Shown piece by piece: positions 1-8,838 of a DNA stretch of 64,000 bases. This DNA comes from Iamia sp038233075 (GTDB lineage: Bacteria; Actinomycetota; Acidimicrobiia; Acidimicrobiales; Iamiaceae). The DNA lies in NCBI GenBank assembly GCA_038233075.1, contig JBBSMQ010000007.1, positions 62,001 through 126,000 on the forward strand. Direction: 5' to 3'. A program made the translations under genes and the position numbers. A model generated the notes under the pieces. The model was not told where the DNA came from and ran no database searches. It saw nothing but the letters and a program-made list of their open reading frames with translations. Every line of letters starts with the position of its first letter. Within the stretch, counting starts at the first letter, position 1.

Positions 1-1
1 C

Positions 2-562
2 GGCACCGTGGCCGGCATCCGCGAGCCGCTCCGGGTGTGGGACTGGCAGCTGCGCCAGCTCCCGCCGACCCGCCGGGCGGTGTCGCGCCGCGACCGGACC
101 CGTCTGGCGCTGCTAGGGGCGGCCAGTGCGACTGCGGCCCGCCGGTCGAGCCGGGTGGCCACCGCCCTCGACCGCCAGCGCTTCGTCGACCTCGACGGGC
201 CGCTCCTCGCCCCGTCCGGCGTGCACACCGAGCCCGTGACCATGGGTCCTGTGGTCCTCATGACCTCGGCCGATCGCGACGACATCAGCGCGGTGCCCAC
301 CACCGGCACGGAGATCGCCGACCGGATGGTGGCGTCGCTGGCCTACGAGCGGACGCCCTTGCGGGAGCTGGCCGACGCCCACCGCTTCGCCTTCCCGGAC
401 GTCCCCCTCGCCGCGCTCGACGCGGCCTGGGACCAGGAGCGCTCCACGCTGCGGGCCCGCCTGGCCGACCGCCCTGCGGTCGAGGTCCTCCACCCCTACC
501 CCCTCGACCTCCACCGCCTGGGCCAGGTCCTCACCGACGTCATCGGAGAGGCGGGGCCATGA
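2..562 (+). CDS. C-terminal part of an HprK-like kinase or unknown protein (5' truncated by window edge)
   Basis: The reading frame is open to the left edge, so the GTG at 8 is probably internal and the N-terminus lies outside. The visible 185 residues have no catalytic motif I can name. The last 110 residues (VVLMTSADRDD near residue 83, then a helical stretch ending in HPYPLDLHRLGQVL) resemble in pattern the C-terminal tail of HPr-kinase-like proteins often found in actinobacterial polysaccharide or peptide clusters. The family guess is weak. The stop overlaps the next ATG (ATGA), so it is translationally coupled to the phosphotransferase and belongs to the polysaccharide operon. Confidence 0.5.
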   Translation, partial: GTVAGIREPLRVWDWQLRQLPPTRRAVSRRDRTRLALLGAASATAARRSSRVATALDRQRFVDLDGPLLAPSGVHTEPVTMGPVVLMTSADRDDISAVPTTGTEIADRMVASLAYERTPLRELADAHRFAFPDVPLAALDAAWDQERSTLRARLADRPAVEVLHPYPLDLHRLGQVLTDVIGEAGP

Positions 563-2094
563 CCGGGGTGGACGACCGGGCCCCGTCCGGTGACCCGCCG
601 GCTCCCCGCGCCGGCGACCCGGAGACGGGCGATGGGCCCGGCACGAGGGCCGCCGGCGTCGCGCCGGACTGGGTCGCGCTGCTCCCGCCCGGCACGCTGG
701 GCCGGGTCGCGGTGGTGGGACCGCTGACGGCCGCGGCCCGGGCCGCGCTTTCCGTCGGCCGAGCGGTGGACGACGACGGCGTGGTCGACACCGTCGTGGT
801 GACCGACGATAGACGTCGGGCGCTGACACGCGCCCGCGCCCAGCTGCGCCCGGGCGGCGTCCTGCAGGTCGAGCGCAGCACCCGCCGCCGGCGGATCGCG
901 GTCCGGCGGTCCCTGCAGCGCGCCGGCTACCAGGACGTCTCGACCTGGTGGCACCGCCCTTCCCAGGAGGCGGCCCGCTGCCTCGTCCAGGCCGATCGGC
1001 CCGTGGCCGCGGCCACTGTGATCAAGACGGTGGCCGATCGAGGACGGTGGACAAGTGTCGAGGTGCTGCTGGCCCGCACCCGCCTGGCCCGGGCCCTGTC
1101 GGCCGAGGTCTCGCTGCTGGCCGTCGCGCCCGGGGGCGAGGCGAGGGGCGGAGCCCTGGCCCAGCCCGATGGCGATCACCCCCTCGACGCCCTCGTCACG
1201 CCCCGCTTCTCGACGTCGCGAGCCGTGGTGGGCGTGACGACCACCGCCGGGGGCCGACATCTCGACCGCGTCGCCAAGGTCGCCCGCCGCGTCGACGACG
1301 ACAAGCTCATCGCCCAGGAGGCGACCAACCTCGGCGACCTGTCCCGGTGGGCCGGATCCTTCCCCAGTGCGCCCCCGGCGGCGCGGGCGGTGGACCGGGG
1401 CGGGCGCACCGTGCTGGTGGAGGGAGCGGTGTCGGGCCTGCCGCTGGACCGGCGCGCCGTCCGGCGCGACCCTGCCGGTGCCCTCGTCAGCGGTCGGCGC
1501 TGGATCGAGGGACTGCCGGTGGGCGCGCCGACCAGGCCGATCGACGACGGACGGGCCGAGGAGCTCATCGGGGGACCGCTCCGCGCCATCGCCGGGCGAC
1601 CGGGCCGGCGCGCCGGGGCCCGGGCCGACCTCGTCGCCCGGGCCCGGACCCTGCTGGCCCCCCTCGAGCACGCCTCGCTGCCGGTGGTCTTCGAGCACGG
1701 CGACCTGAGCCACCCCAACCTCCTGCGCGATGCCGACGGCGCCCTCACCGTCGTCGACTGGGAGCGGGCCCGGACCCACGGGCTGCCGCTCCACGACCTC
1801 ACCTTCTTCGTGGCCTACCTGACCGAGAGCATCATGCGGCCCGGGTCGCCCGACGAGCTGGCCGACGTCGTCGTCCGCGCCCTGCGCGCCCGCGGCTGGG
1901 CCCGGGCCGAGCTCGAGGTCCACGCCGAGCAGCTCGGCCTGGACCGGTCGCTGCTGTCGCTGCTCCAGCTGGCGTGCTGGACCCGCCGGGTGGCGGCCCT
2001 GCCGTCGACTCCAGCGACCGACGACGGTGCCCCGCACCGCAGCGAGGTGCTGTGGGCGGCCACCATCGCCGATGTGGAGGAACGACGCCCATGA
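559..2094 (+). CDS. APH-fold phosphotransferase with an N-terminal methyltransferase-like domain
   Basis: A protein of 511 residues. The C-terminal third has the Brenner-type motif of aminoglycoside/choline phosphotransferases: HGDLSHPN near residue 380, followed by VVDWERA, giving the catalytic Asp, the Asn and the metal-binding Asp. The N-terminal 140 residues look like a degenerate Rossmann or methyltransferase-like segment (GRVAVVGPL, LRPGGVLQVE) without a clear SAM-binding glycine motif. The start is the ATG that overlaps the previous stop; an upstream extension of this frame is only a shadow of the previous gene. The substrate is probably a sugar or lipid-linked intermediate of the surrounding polysaccharide pathway, which is an inference from context. 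Confidence 0.75.
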   Translation: MTGVDDRAPSGDPPAPRAGDPETGDGPGTRAAGVAPDWVALLPPGTLGRVAVVGPLTAAARAALSVGRAVDDDGVVDTVVVTDDRRRALTRARAQLRPGGVLQVERSTRRRRIAVRRSLQRAGYQDVSTWWHRPSQEAARCLVQADRPVAAATVIKTVADRGRWTSVEVLLARTRLARALSAEVSLLAVAPGGEARGGALAQPDGDHPLDALVTPRFSTSRAVVGVTTTAGGRHLDRVAKVARRVDDDKLIAQEATNLGDLSRWAGSFPSAPPAARAVDRGGRTVLVEGAVSGLPLDRRAVRRDPAGALVSGRRWIEGLPVGAPTRPIDDGRAEELIGGPLRAIAGRPGRRAGARADLVARARTLLAPLEHASLPVVFEHGDLSHPNLLRDADGALTVVDWERARTHGLPLHDLTFFVAYLTESIMRPGSPDELADVVVRALRARGWARAELEVHAEQLGLDRSLLSLLQLACWTRRVAALPSTPATDDGAPHRSEVLWAATIADVEERRP

Positions 2095-3284
2095 CTCGTC
2101 TGCGCCTGTCCTACGTGACCGCCGGGTTCCCCTTCCCGCTGTCGAGCGGCTACCTGCGCCACCACCACCTGCTGCGCGCCCTTGCTCCGGACCACGACGT
2201 GCGGCTGCGGTCCCTCGTCGGTCCCGGATTCGATCACGGCGACGTCGCCGGCGTGGACGGGTCGGTGACCGACGTGGCCGTGTTCCCCGCCCACCGCGCG
2301 ACTGGTGCCCGGCGGACCGCGGCCCTGCTGTGGCCCGAACGCCGTCGTGAGGTCGCTCAGCTCCGCGCCGCCATCAGCGCCGACATCGACGACGGCATCG
2401 ACGCCGTGATCCTCTCGGGCAAGGACACGGCCTCGGTGCTCGGCGCGGTCGGCGGGCGGGTCCCGGTCGTGGTCGACCTGTGCGATGCCACCTCGGCCCG
2501 CCTCACCCAGCAGCTCCGCCACGAAGGAGCCCTCCGCCGGTCCGCCCTCGTCTTGCGTCGTCGCGCCGTTCGCCGGATCGAGCGGCGACTCGTCGACGGG
2601 GGCGATGTCCTGCTCACGGCGTCGGCCCGCGACCGTGACCTGCTGCGGCAGGAGGGAGCACCGCACCGGGTGGGCGATGCCCGGGTGGTGCCCAACGGCA
2701 TCGATCTCGGGGCCTGGACCCGCCAGGACCGCACCCTCGGCCAGGCCGTGGTGCTGTGCGCCAACCTGGGCTACCGACCCAACGCCGATGCTGCCCGCCG
2801 CCTGGTGGGCGACATCATGCCCCACGTCTGGGCCCGCCGACCGCACACGGTGGTGGAGATCGTGGGGGTCGGCGCCTCGCCCGGGCTGCTCGCCGATCTG
2901 GCCCACCCTCAGGTCACCACCACCGGTCCCGTGCCCGACGTCCGCCCCCACCTGGAGGGAGCCGCCGTCGTCGCCGCTCCGCTGCGCATCGCCACCGGCA
3001 TCCAGAACAAGGTGCTCGAGGCCATGGCCATGGAGATCCCGGTCGTCACCACGGCGGTCGCGGCGGCCGGACTGGGTCCCGGAGCCCCGCTCACCATCGC
3101 CGACGACGCCGCCGCCGCCGCCGCCGCCATCCTCAACTGCCTCGACGCCGTCGACGCCGGTGCGACGGCCCCCGACCACCGGGCGCGGGAGTGGGTCGCC
3201 GAGCGCTTCGACTGGGAGCGCAGCGGCCGCATGCTGGCCGACGCGGTGCGTGCCGCCGGCGCGGTGGAGGCGGTGTCGTGGTGA
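2091..3284 (+). CDS. Glycosyltransferase family 4 protein
   Basis: A protein of 397 residues with a GT-B fold pattern. The N-terminal domain begins with a nucleotide-sugar transferase style strand and a loop containing FPFPLSSGYLRHHHLLRAL, typical of GT4/TIGR03087-like enzymes. The C-terminal domain has VLCANLGYRPNADAARRL, then the acceptor/donor site region ATGIQNKVLEAMAMEIPVV, where the Glu of the EX7E-like motif sits. It probably transfers a sugar to a lipid-linked acceptor at the cytoplasmic membrane face. The ATG overlaps the previous stop by 4 bases and its own stop overlaps the next GTG, so it is in the middle of a coupled operon. Confidence 0.88.
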   Translation: MTRLRLSYVTAGFPFPLSSGYLRHHHLLRALAPDHDVRLRSLVGPGFDHGDVAGVDGSVTDVAVFPAHRATGARRTAALLWPERRREVAQLRAAISADIDDGIDAVILSGKDTASVLGAVGGRVPVVVDLCDATSARLTQQLRHEGALRRSALVLRRRAVRRIERRLVDGGDVLLTASARDRDLLRQEGAPHRVGDARVVPNGIDLGAWTRQDRTLGQAVVLCANLGYRPNADAARRLVGDIMPHVWARRPHTVVEIVGVGASPGLLADLAHPQVTTTGPVPDVRPHLEGAAVVAAPLRIATGIQNKVLEAMAMEIPVVTTAVAAAGLGPGAPLTIADDAAAAAAAILNCLDAVDAGATAPDHRAREWVAERFDWERSGRMLADAVRAAGAVEAVSW

Positions 3285-3988
3285 CCGTCGCGCTGGTCGG
3301 CGCCGACGGCGCCGGCAAGACCTCGATCGGACAGCAGCTGCCCGCGCTCCTGGGGCGCCCGGCCCGCTACGTGTACCTGGGCGCCAACCCAGCGGCGGCG
3401 ACCCACGCCCTGCCCACCACGCGCCTGGTGCATCGCCTCCGGGTCGCGCGCCGGGGGGCGGCGGCGGCCGCCGGCGGCCCCCCCGCCCTCGACCGCTCCC
3501 TCGGGCCTCCGGCCGGACGGTCATCCGCGGCCCGTGCGCTGGCGTCGGCCCGCTCGGCCCTGCGCGTCACCCACCAGCTGGCCGAGGGCTCCTACCAGCG
3601 CGCCGTCATCGGCTGGCACCGCTGGCGCGGCCGGGTGGTGATCGTCGACCGGTGGTACGGCGCGGACCACCATGCCCACGAGCTGGCCCCGGGGCGCCGG
3701 CTCACCCTCGGCCGTCGGGTCCGGGCCGCCTTCCTCCGACGGGCGTTCCCGGCGCCGGACCTGGTCCTGGTGCTCGATGCGCCGGCCGAGGTCCTCCACG
3801 CCCGCAAGGGCGAGGGGAGCCTGGCCGAGCTGGCCCAGCGGCGCCAGGAGTACCTCGACTACCTGGCCACCGTCGACCGGGGCGAGAAGGTCGATGCCGC
3901 CCGGCCCCTGGCCGACGTGACCAGAGCCGTCGTCGCCGCCGTCGAACGGGCCCTGGACCGACCCTCGGCGACGGCGGTCCCCCGATGA
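3281..3988 (+). CDS. P-loop kinase of the thymidylate-kinase-like type
   Basis: A protein of 235 residues starting at a GTG that overlaps the previous stop (GTGA); a GTG one codon upstream is also possible. A Walker A motif GADGAGKTS lies at residues 7-15, VVIVDRWYGADHHAHE near residue 115 is a DRY/DRW-like nucleoside-monophosphate-kinase motif, and LVLVLDAPAEVLHARK follows, as in the LID-preceding strand of dTMP kinases. Similar proteins occur inside actinobacterial polysaccharide loci, where the substrate is unknown, so a housekeeping dTMP kinase role is less likely. An Ala/Arg-rich insert around residues 50-90 is unusual for true dTMP kinases. Confidence 0.75.
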   Translation: MTVALVGADGAGKTSIGQQLPALLGRPARYVYLGANPAAATHALPTTRLVHRLRVARRGAAAAAGGPPALDRSLGPPAGRSSAARALASARSALRVTHQLAEGSYQRAVIGWHRWRGRVVIVDRWYGADHHAHELAPGRRLTLGRRVRAAFLRRAFPAPDLVLVLDAPAEVLHARKGEGSLAELAQRRQEYLDYLATVDRGEKVDAARPLADVTRAVVAAVERALDRPSATAVPR

Positions 3989-5196
3989 CCGCAGCCCGGG
4001 TCCTCGTGACCGATGCCAGCCGGGCCAGCGCCCTGGCGGTCATCCGCTCCCTGGGCCGGGCCGGCCACACCGTCATCGCGGCCGACACCGCCGCGTCCAC
4101 CGTCGGGGGCTCGTCCCGCTACGCGTCCGACCATGGCCGCTACCCGTCCCCCGACACCGACGGCGTCGCCGCCACCGCCGGCGCCATCTCCGACCTGGCC
4201 CGACGCCACCGCGTCGACCTGGTGATCCCCATCACCGACGACGTCATCGTGCCTCTGCTGCACACCGGCGTCGAGCTCCCGGAGGGCACCACCCTGGCCG
4301 TCGCTGATCCCGTGGCCTACGAGACGGCCGCCAGCAAGATCGCCACGACCCGCCTGGCCCGCTCCCTCGGGGTGGCCGTCCCCGAGGACGAGGTGGTGCA
4401 CGACCCGAGCGAGGCACGGGGCATCACGGCCCGGTTGGGGACGCCCGTCGTGGTCAAGCCCGACCGGTCCCGCATCGTCGACGCCGATGGTCGCCTGCGC
4501 CGGGGTCCGGTCCGCTACGCCTGGACCGACGCCGAGGCGGTGGCGGCGGCCGAGGACGCCGGCCAGCCCGTGCTGCTGCAGCGCCACCACGCCGGCACCG
4601 GCCACGGCATCGGCATGGTGCTCGCGGCGGGACGGCCCGTCGCCGCGGTCGCGCACCGTCGGCTCCACGAGGTGCCGGTGTCCGGTGGGGCCAGCGCGCG
4701 CCGCGAGACCGTCGACCTGGACCCGGTCATGCGGCACCAGGCCGAGTCCCTGCTGGGTGCCCTCGCCTGGACCGGCGCCGCCATGGTCGAGTTCAAGGTC
4801 GGCGCCGAGGGGACCTCGCTCATGGAGGTCAACGGCCGGCTGTGGGGCTCCATGCCGCTGGCCGTGCGCGCCGGGTGCGACATCCCGGGCCACCTGCTCG
4901 CGGTCCACCTCGGGACGGAGCCGGTCACCCCGGCAGAGGTCGACACCCGGTACGAGTCCGGCACTCGCGGGCGCAACCTCGACCTCGAGCTCCTGTGGAT
5001 CGGCTCCGTGCTGGCGCGCGGCCGCCGCAGCTCGGGTCTGGTGGAGGTCACCCGCCGCGACGGGCTGACTGCCGCCCTCGACCTGGTGCGCAGCGGTCAG
5101 GGTGACGACCTCCACGCCGACGACGACCGCCGCCCGATGGTGGCGGGGGTCCGTCAGGCCGTCGGCCACGCGGCCCGCAAGGCGGTGCGTCGATGA
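3985..5196 (+). CDS. ATP-grasp domain protein (carboxylate-amine ligase-like)
   Basis: A protein of 403 residues. The N-terminal preATP-grasp Rossmann-like domain (VLVTDASRASALAVIRSLG) is followed by the ATP-grasp fold: TPVVVKPDRS near residue 155, AAMVEFKVG near 265, and LMEVNGRLWGSMPLA near 280, with the metal-binding Glu and Asn. Members like this in polysaccharide clusters are thought to attach amino acids or other groups through a carboxyl-phosphate; the substrate here cannot be read from sequence. It has 4-base overlaps with both neighbours. Confidence 0.82.
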   Translation: MTAARVLVTDASRASALAVIRSLGRAGHTVIAADTAASTVGGSSRYASDHGRYPSPDTDGVAATAGAISDLARRHRVDLVIPITDDVIVPLLHTGVELPEGTTLAVADPVAYETAASKIATTRLARSLGVAVPEDEVVHDPSEARGITARLGTPVVVKPDRSRIVDADGRLRRGPVRYAWTDAEAVAAAEDAGQPVLLQRHHAGTGHGIGMVLAAGRPVAAVAHRRLHEVPVSGGASARRETVDLDPVMRHQAESLLGALAWTGAAMVEFKVGAEGTSLMEVNGRLWGSMPLAVRAGCDIPGHLLAVHLGTEPVTPAEVDTRYESGTRGRNLDLELLWIGSVLARGRRSSGLVEVTRRDGLTAALDLVRSGQGDDLHADDDRRPMVAGVRQAVGHAARKAVRR

Positions 5197-6257
5197 GCCG
5201 ACACCTGGCCACGGGCCGGCGCGTCGACCGCGCCGTGGCCGGACTGGCGGCGCTGCTCGAGCGCCTGCCCCGCCGCCGGCCGTCGCTCGCCATCCTCACC
5301 TACCACCGGGTCGCCCCCGCGGCGGAGCGCCGGGACCTCCACCCGGGGCTGCGGGTCGATCCCGAGGCCTTCGCGGCCCAGGTCGAGCTGCTGGCCGCCC
5401 GCGCCCACCCGGTGTCCGTCGATGACCTCCTGGCCGCCCAGGCCGCGGGTACCGCGCTGCCGACCCGAGCCGTGCACATCACCCTCGACAACGCCTACGA
5501 GTGCGTGGCGCACCACGCCTGGCCCGTCCTGCGGGCGGCGGGGGTCCCGGCCACCCTCTTCGTCCCCACCGCCTACCCCGACTCGGGCCGGACCTTCTGG
5601 TGGGATCGGCTCCACCACGCCCTGTGGTCGTACCGGGGGGACTGCATCGCGGTCACGGCCGGGACCTGGCCCCTGCGCGACGAGACGGAGCGCGCCGCCG
5701 CCTTCGCCGCCCTGCGGGCCGAGGTGGCCACCCGCCCCCACGACGAGGGCCTGGACCTGGTCGAGGAGGTGAGGGCCGTCACCGGCGCCGCTGACCCCCG
5801 GCCCGCCACCGCCGGCTGGGACACGCTCCGACGGCTCGGCGCCGAGGGCCTGGCCCTGGCGCCGCACTCGCGGACCCATCCCCTGCTGCACCGGGTGCCC
5901 CCGCGCGTCCTGGACGCCGAGGTCGCGGGCTCGTGGACCGATCTCGAGGCTGCGGTCGGTCCCGCCGCCCGCCGCGCTTTCGCGCACCCGGGGGGCGGGT
6001 ATGATGACCAGGTCCTCGTCGCAACACGTCGGGCGGGGCTCAACTTGGTCATGACCACCGAGCGCGGCGTCAACGACGGAGTGGCTCCCACCTGGGAGCA
6101 CCTGCGTCGCATCAACGTGGGACCTCGGACATCGACTGGGCTGGTGCGGATCCAGCTCCGTCCCGAAGCACACAGGGCGCGCGCCGGCGCCTCTGCGGCA
6201 CGAGACCTCGTGTCCGCTCCCTCCCCGGCGCGAGGAGGTCGACGAAGGTGGAGCTGA
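5193..6257 (+). CDS. Polysaccharide deacetylase (NodB) family protein with altered metal motif
   Basis: A protein of 354 residues. The NodB domain begins at LAILTYHRVAP (residue 32). Motif 2 is intact as HSRTH near residue 228, supplying two histidine metal ligands, and AFAHPGGGYDD follows as motif 3. Motif 1, normally TFDDG/TFDDA, reads TLDNAY near residue 94: the catalytic-base Asp is kept but the second Asp, a metal ligand in this family, is Asn. It may therefore be impaired or use metal differently. There is no clear signal peptide. The role would be de-N- or de-O-acetylation of the locus polysaccharide. The stop lies 10 bases inside the next gene. Confidence 0.85.
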   Translation: MSRHLATGRRVDRAVAGLAALLERLPRRRPSLAILTYHRVAPAAERRDLHPGLRVDPEAFAAQVELLAARAHPVSVDDLLAAQAAGTALPTRAVHITLDNAYECVAHHAWPVLRAAGVPATLFVPTAYPDSGRTFWWDRLHHALWSYRGDCIAVTAGTWPLRDETERAAAFAALRAEVATRPHDEGLDLVEEVRAVTGAADPRPATAGWDTLRRLGAEGLALAPHSRTHPLLHRVPPRVLDAEVAGSWTDLEAAVGPAARRAFAHPGGGYDDQVLVATRRAGLNLVMTTERGVNDGVAPTWEHLRRINVGPRTSTGLVRIQLRPEAHRARAGASAARDLVSAPSPARGGRRRWS

Positions 6258-7561
6258 AGTCACTTCTGCCAGTGCTGCGACGCTGGGCCCTCGTGATGGT
6301 GGCGGCGACGGCAGTCGCCGCGCTCATCGGCGTGGCCTTCTCGTTGACAGCCGAGAAGACCTACGAGTCGCAAGTCGTGATCCTCGTCGGCCCCCTCAAC
6401 ACCGACAACGGCACCATGCGTGCCGCGGCGTCGCTGTCGCAGACCTACGCCGAGCTGGCCACCAGCGACTCGCTCCTTGAGCGCGCCGCCAACAGCACGG
6501 GCGTGCCGGAGGAGGACCTCACCGACGGCGTGCGGGCCACGGCGAGCGGTGTCACCCGATTCCTCACCCTCCGGGCCCGGGCCGACAACCCCGAGGCGGC
6601 CAAGGACGTGGCCAACGCCGTCGCCAACGACCTGCTGACGCTCAGCCAGGCGGGGTCGGCCCGGCCCGAGGGCCTCCTCCAGGTCATCGACCCGGCCTCC
6701 ACCCCCCAGAACCCCGTCAGCCCGCGCGGCGACCTCGTGATCCCCCTGGCCGCCCTCGCCGGCCTGCTCGGCTCCGCCGCGGTGGTGCTGGTGTTCGAGT
6801 TCCTGAGCGACACCGCGGAGTCCGCCGGCAAGGTCGGCGAGGCGGCCGGGGTCACCACGCTCGCCATCCCCCGGCCGCGCGCCAGGCGCTTCGGCGTCGG
6901 CCAGAAGGGACCCGACCCCCTCCGCGTCATCGCCACCCAGGTCGAGCTCGGTTCTCCCGACATGCGATGCGTGCTGGTGACCAGCGGCGCGGACGACGAC
7001 GGCACCGCCGTGCTCGCCCTCGACCTGGCCCGCATCTGGGGGGAGCGGCGCGCCGAGGTGACCGTCATCGACGCCACCGGGCCCACCCTGCGCCTGTGGG
7101 ACGAGCCCGCGACGCCCGACGCGCCGGCCAGCGCGTCGGTGACCGAGGAGTCGGCCGACGAGCTCGTCGACCGCCTCACCGGCGACGGCGGGCTGGTCGT
7201 GGTCCTGACCCCGTCACCGGTGACGAGCACCGCCACCCTGGTGTGGGCCCACGTGGCCGATGTCACCCTCCTCGGGGTGCGCCGCTTCCAGACCCGCCGG
7301 GCCCAGGTCCGCGACGCCGCCAGCAACCTGCGGGCGTCGGGGGCCAACATGACCTTCGCCCTGCTCCACGACGGCAGCCGACCGGCCCAGGATGCCCCCT
7401 CGTCGGACTCGAACTCCGAGGAGGACTCGGACTCGGGCTCCGAGGAGGACTCGGACTCCGACGGTGAGACCCGGGCCGGGTCCAGCACCGTCACGCCCGA
7501 GCCGTCCTACCCCGCCGATCGCCGCCAGCCCACGGGGGTCGCCCGGGTGGCGCCCCAGTGA
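6248..7561 (+). CDS. Wzz-like chain-length determinant with degenerate BY-kinase domain
   Basis: A protein of 437 residues with a GTG start inside the previous gene. One transmembrane helix lies at about 14-32 (RWALVMVAATAVAALIGVAF), an extracytoplasmic Wzz domain at 35-155 ends in a Pro-rich PQNPVSPRGDLVIP, and a second helix spans about 160-180. The cytoplasmic part keeps the Rossmann outline of a bacterial tyrosine kinase (RCVLVTSGADDDGTAVLALDLA, then VTVIDATGP) but has no GK[ST] Walker A lysine, so kinase activity is unlikely. The C-terminal tail is a Ser/Asp/Glu-rich run around residues 383-412. It is paralogous to the protein at 13064-14440 and probably controls chain length or export of the polysaccharide. 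Confidence 0.83.
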   Translation: MELKSLLPVLRRWALVMVAATAVAALIGVAFSLTAEKTYESQVVILVGPLNTDNGTMRAAASLSQTYAELATSDSLLERAANSTGVPEEDLTDGVRATASGVTRFLTLRARADNPEAAKDVANAVANDLLTLSQAGSARPEGLLQVIDPASTPQNPVSPRGDLVIPLAALAGLLGSAAVVLVFEFLSDTAESAGKVGEAAGVTTLAIPRPRARRFGVGQKGPDPLRVIATQVELGSPDMRCVLVTSGADDDGTAVLALDLARIWGERRAEVTVIDATGPTLRLWDEPATPDAPASASVTEESADELVDRLTGDGGLVVVLTPSPVTSTATLVWAHVADVTLLGVRRFQTRRAQVRDAASNLRASGANMTFALLHDGSRPAQDAPSSDSNSEEDSDSGSEEDSDSDGETRAGSSTVTPEPSYPADRRQPTGVARVAPQ

Positions 7562-8838
7562 CGACGGGGACCCGGGTCGCCACCTCATCGTCGGGCACCA
7601 CCCCACGGGCCGGGCGACCCCGGGTCGCCTACGTGGTGTCCCGGGTCCCCCGCCTGACCGAGACCTTCGTCGTCGACGAGGTCGACGCCGTGGTGCGCGC
7701 CGGGGCGGACGTCACCATCCACCCCCTCCGCCGCGAGCGGGCCGATGTGGTCCAGCCCATGGCCGTGGCCCTGGCGCCTCGCGTCCACCAGCGGCCGGTG
7801 AGCTCAGCCCGGGTGATCGTCGGGTTCGTCGCCGGCTTGGTCACCCGACCGCGGGCGGTGGCGGCCGCGGCCGGGGTGGTGATCCGCGAGAACTGGACCT
7901 GTCGACGCCTGCTGGGCGGGGCGGTGGCGTCGTTCCCCTTCGCGGTGGACCTGGCCCGCCGTCTGCAGGCCGGGGGCGTCGACCACGTCCACTGCCACTT
8001 CGCCACCCACCCCGCGGTCGTCGGCTGGGTCGTGCACGAACTGACCGGGATCCCGTTCAGCTTCACCGCCCACGGCTCGGACCTGCACCGGGATCGGGAG
8101 ATGCTGGCCACCAAGGTGGGCGGGGCCGCCTTCGTGGTGGCCATCTCCGACTACAACCGCGAGGTCATCGTGGACGAGTGCGGGCCCGAGATCCGCGACC
8201 GCGTCCAGGTCGTCCACTGCGGGATCGACAGCCGCCAGCTGCCCCGTCGGGCTCGCGCCCCCCGGCAGCCCGGATCCCCCCTGCACCTCTGCTGCATCGG
8301 CACCCTCCACGAGGTCAAGGGCCAGGCCGTCGCCATCGAGGCCTGCCGACGGCTCGTCGACGCCGGCGTCGACGTGCGCGCCACCCTCGTCGGCGACGGC
8401 CCCGACCGTGACCGCCTCGTCGCCCTGGCGGCCGAACGGGGCCTGGCCGACCGGGTCCGGATCACCGGTCGGGTCCCCCGGCCCGAGGTCCGTGCGGTGC
8501 TCGAGGGGGCCGACGTCCTCGTCGCGCCGAGCGTCCCGACCGCGAACGGGCGGCGCGAGGGGATCCCCGTGGCCATCCTCGAGGCCATGGCTGTCGGTGT
8601 CCCTGTCGTAGCCAGCCGGCTGTCGGGCATCCCCGAGGCGGTGCGGGACGGGGTCACGGGGCTCCTGGCCGAGCCGGGCGATGCGGCCGGGGTCGCCACC
8701 GCCGTCGAGCGGTTGGCCGACGACCCGGCCGAGGGCGAGCGCCTGGCCGATCAGGCGGCCGCGGCGGTGGCCTCGGACTTCGACGTCGACCGCTCGGCCG
8801 CCCGCCTCGTCGCGCTCTTCTCCGAGGCCGTGCGGTGA
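7558..8838 (+). CDS. Glycosyltransferase family 4 protein
   Basis: A protein of 426 residues with a GTG start overlapping the preceding stop. The N-terminal GT-B domain has VSRVPRLTETFVVDEV (typical of the group that opens with Y-V-x-S-x-x-P-x-x-x-E-T-F) and FTAHGSDLH. The C-terminal domain has CCIGTLHEVKGQ, then RREGIPVAILEAMAVGVPVVAS with the donor-binding Glu residues, then SGIPEAVRDGVTGLL. This pattern is the classic GT4 exopolysaccharide transferase. It acts in the cytoplasm on lipid-linked oligosaccharide. It is coupled to the next gene by a 4-base overlap. Confidence 0.9.
   Translation: MTTGTRVATSSSGTTPRAGRPRVAYVVSRVPRLTETFVVDEVDAVVRAGADVTIHPLRRERADVVQPMAVALAPRVHQRPVSSARVIVGFVAGLVTRPRAVAAAAGVVIRENWTCRRLLGGAVASFPFAVDLARRLQAGGVDHVHCHFATHPAVVGWVVHELTGIPFSFTAHGSDLHRDREMLATKVGGAAFVVAISDYNREVIVDECGPEIRDRVQVVHCGIDSRQLPRRARAPRQPGSPLHLCCIGTLHEVKGQAVAIEACRRLVDAGVDVRATLVGDGPDRDRLVALAAERGLADRVRITGRVPRPEVRAVLEGADVLVAPSVPTANGRREGIPVAILEAMAVGVPVVASRLSGIPEAVRDGVTGLLAEPGDAAGVATAVERLADDPAEGERLADQAAAAVASDFDVDRSAARLVALFSEAVR

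Noticed and set aside
1815..3524. Long minus-strand open frame of 569 codons
   Set aside because: It is antisense to the phosphotransferase, GT4 and P-loop kinase genes, with Gly/Arg-rich composition and no family resemblance; long shadows are normal at this GC.
3281..3988. Housekeeping thymidylate kinase (tmk)
   Set aside because: It has the P-loop and DRW motif but lies in a polysaccharide operon and has an unusual insert, so a tmk symbol is not justified.
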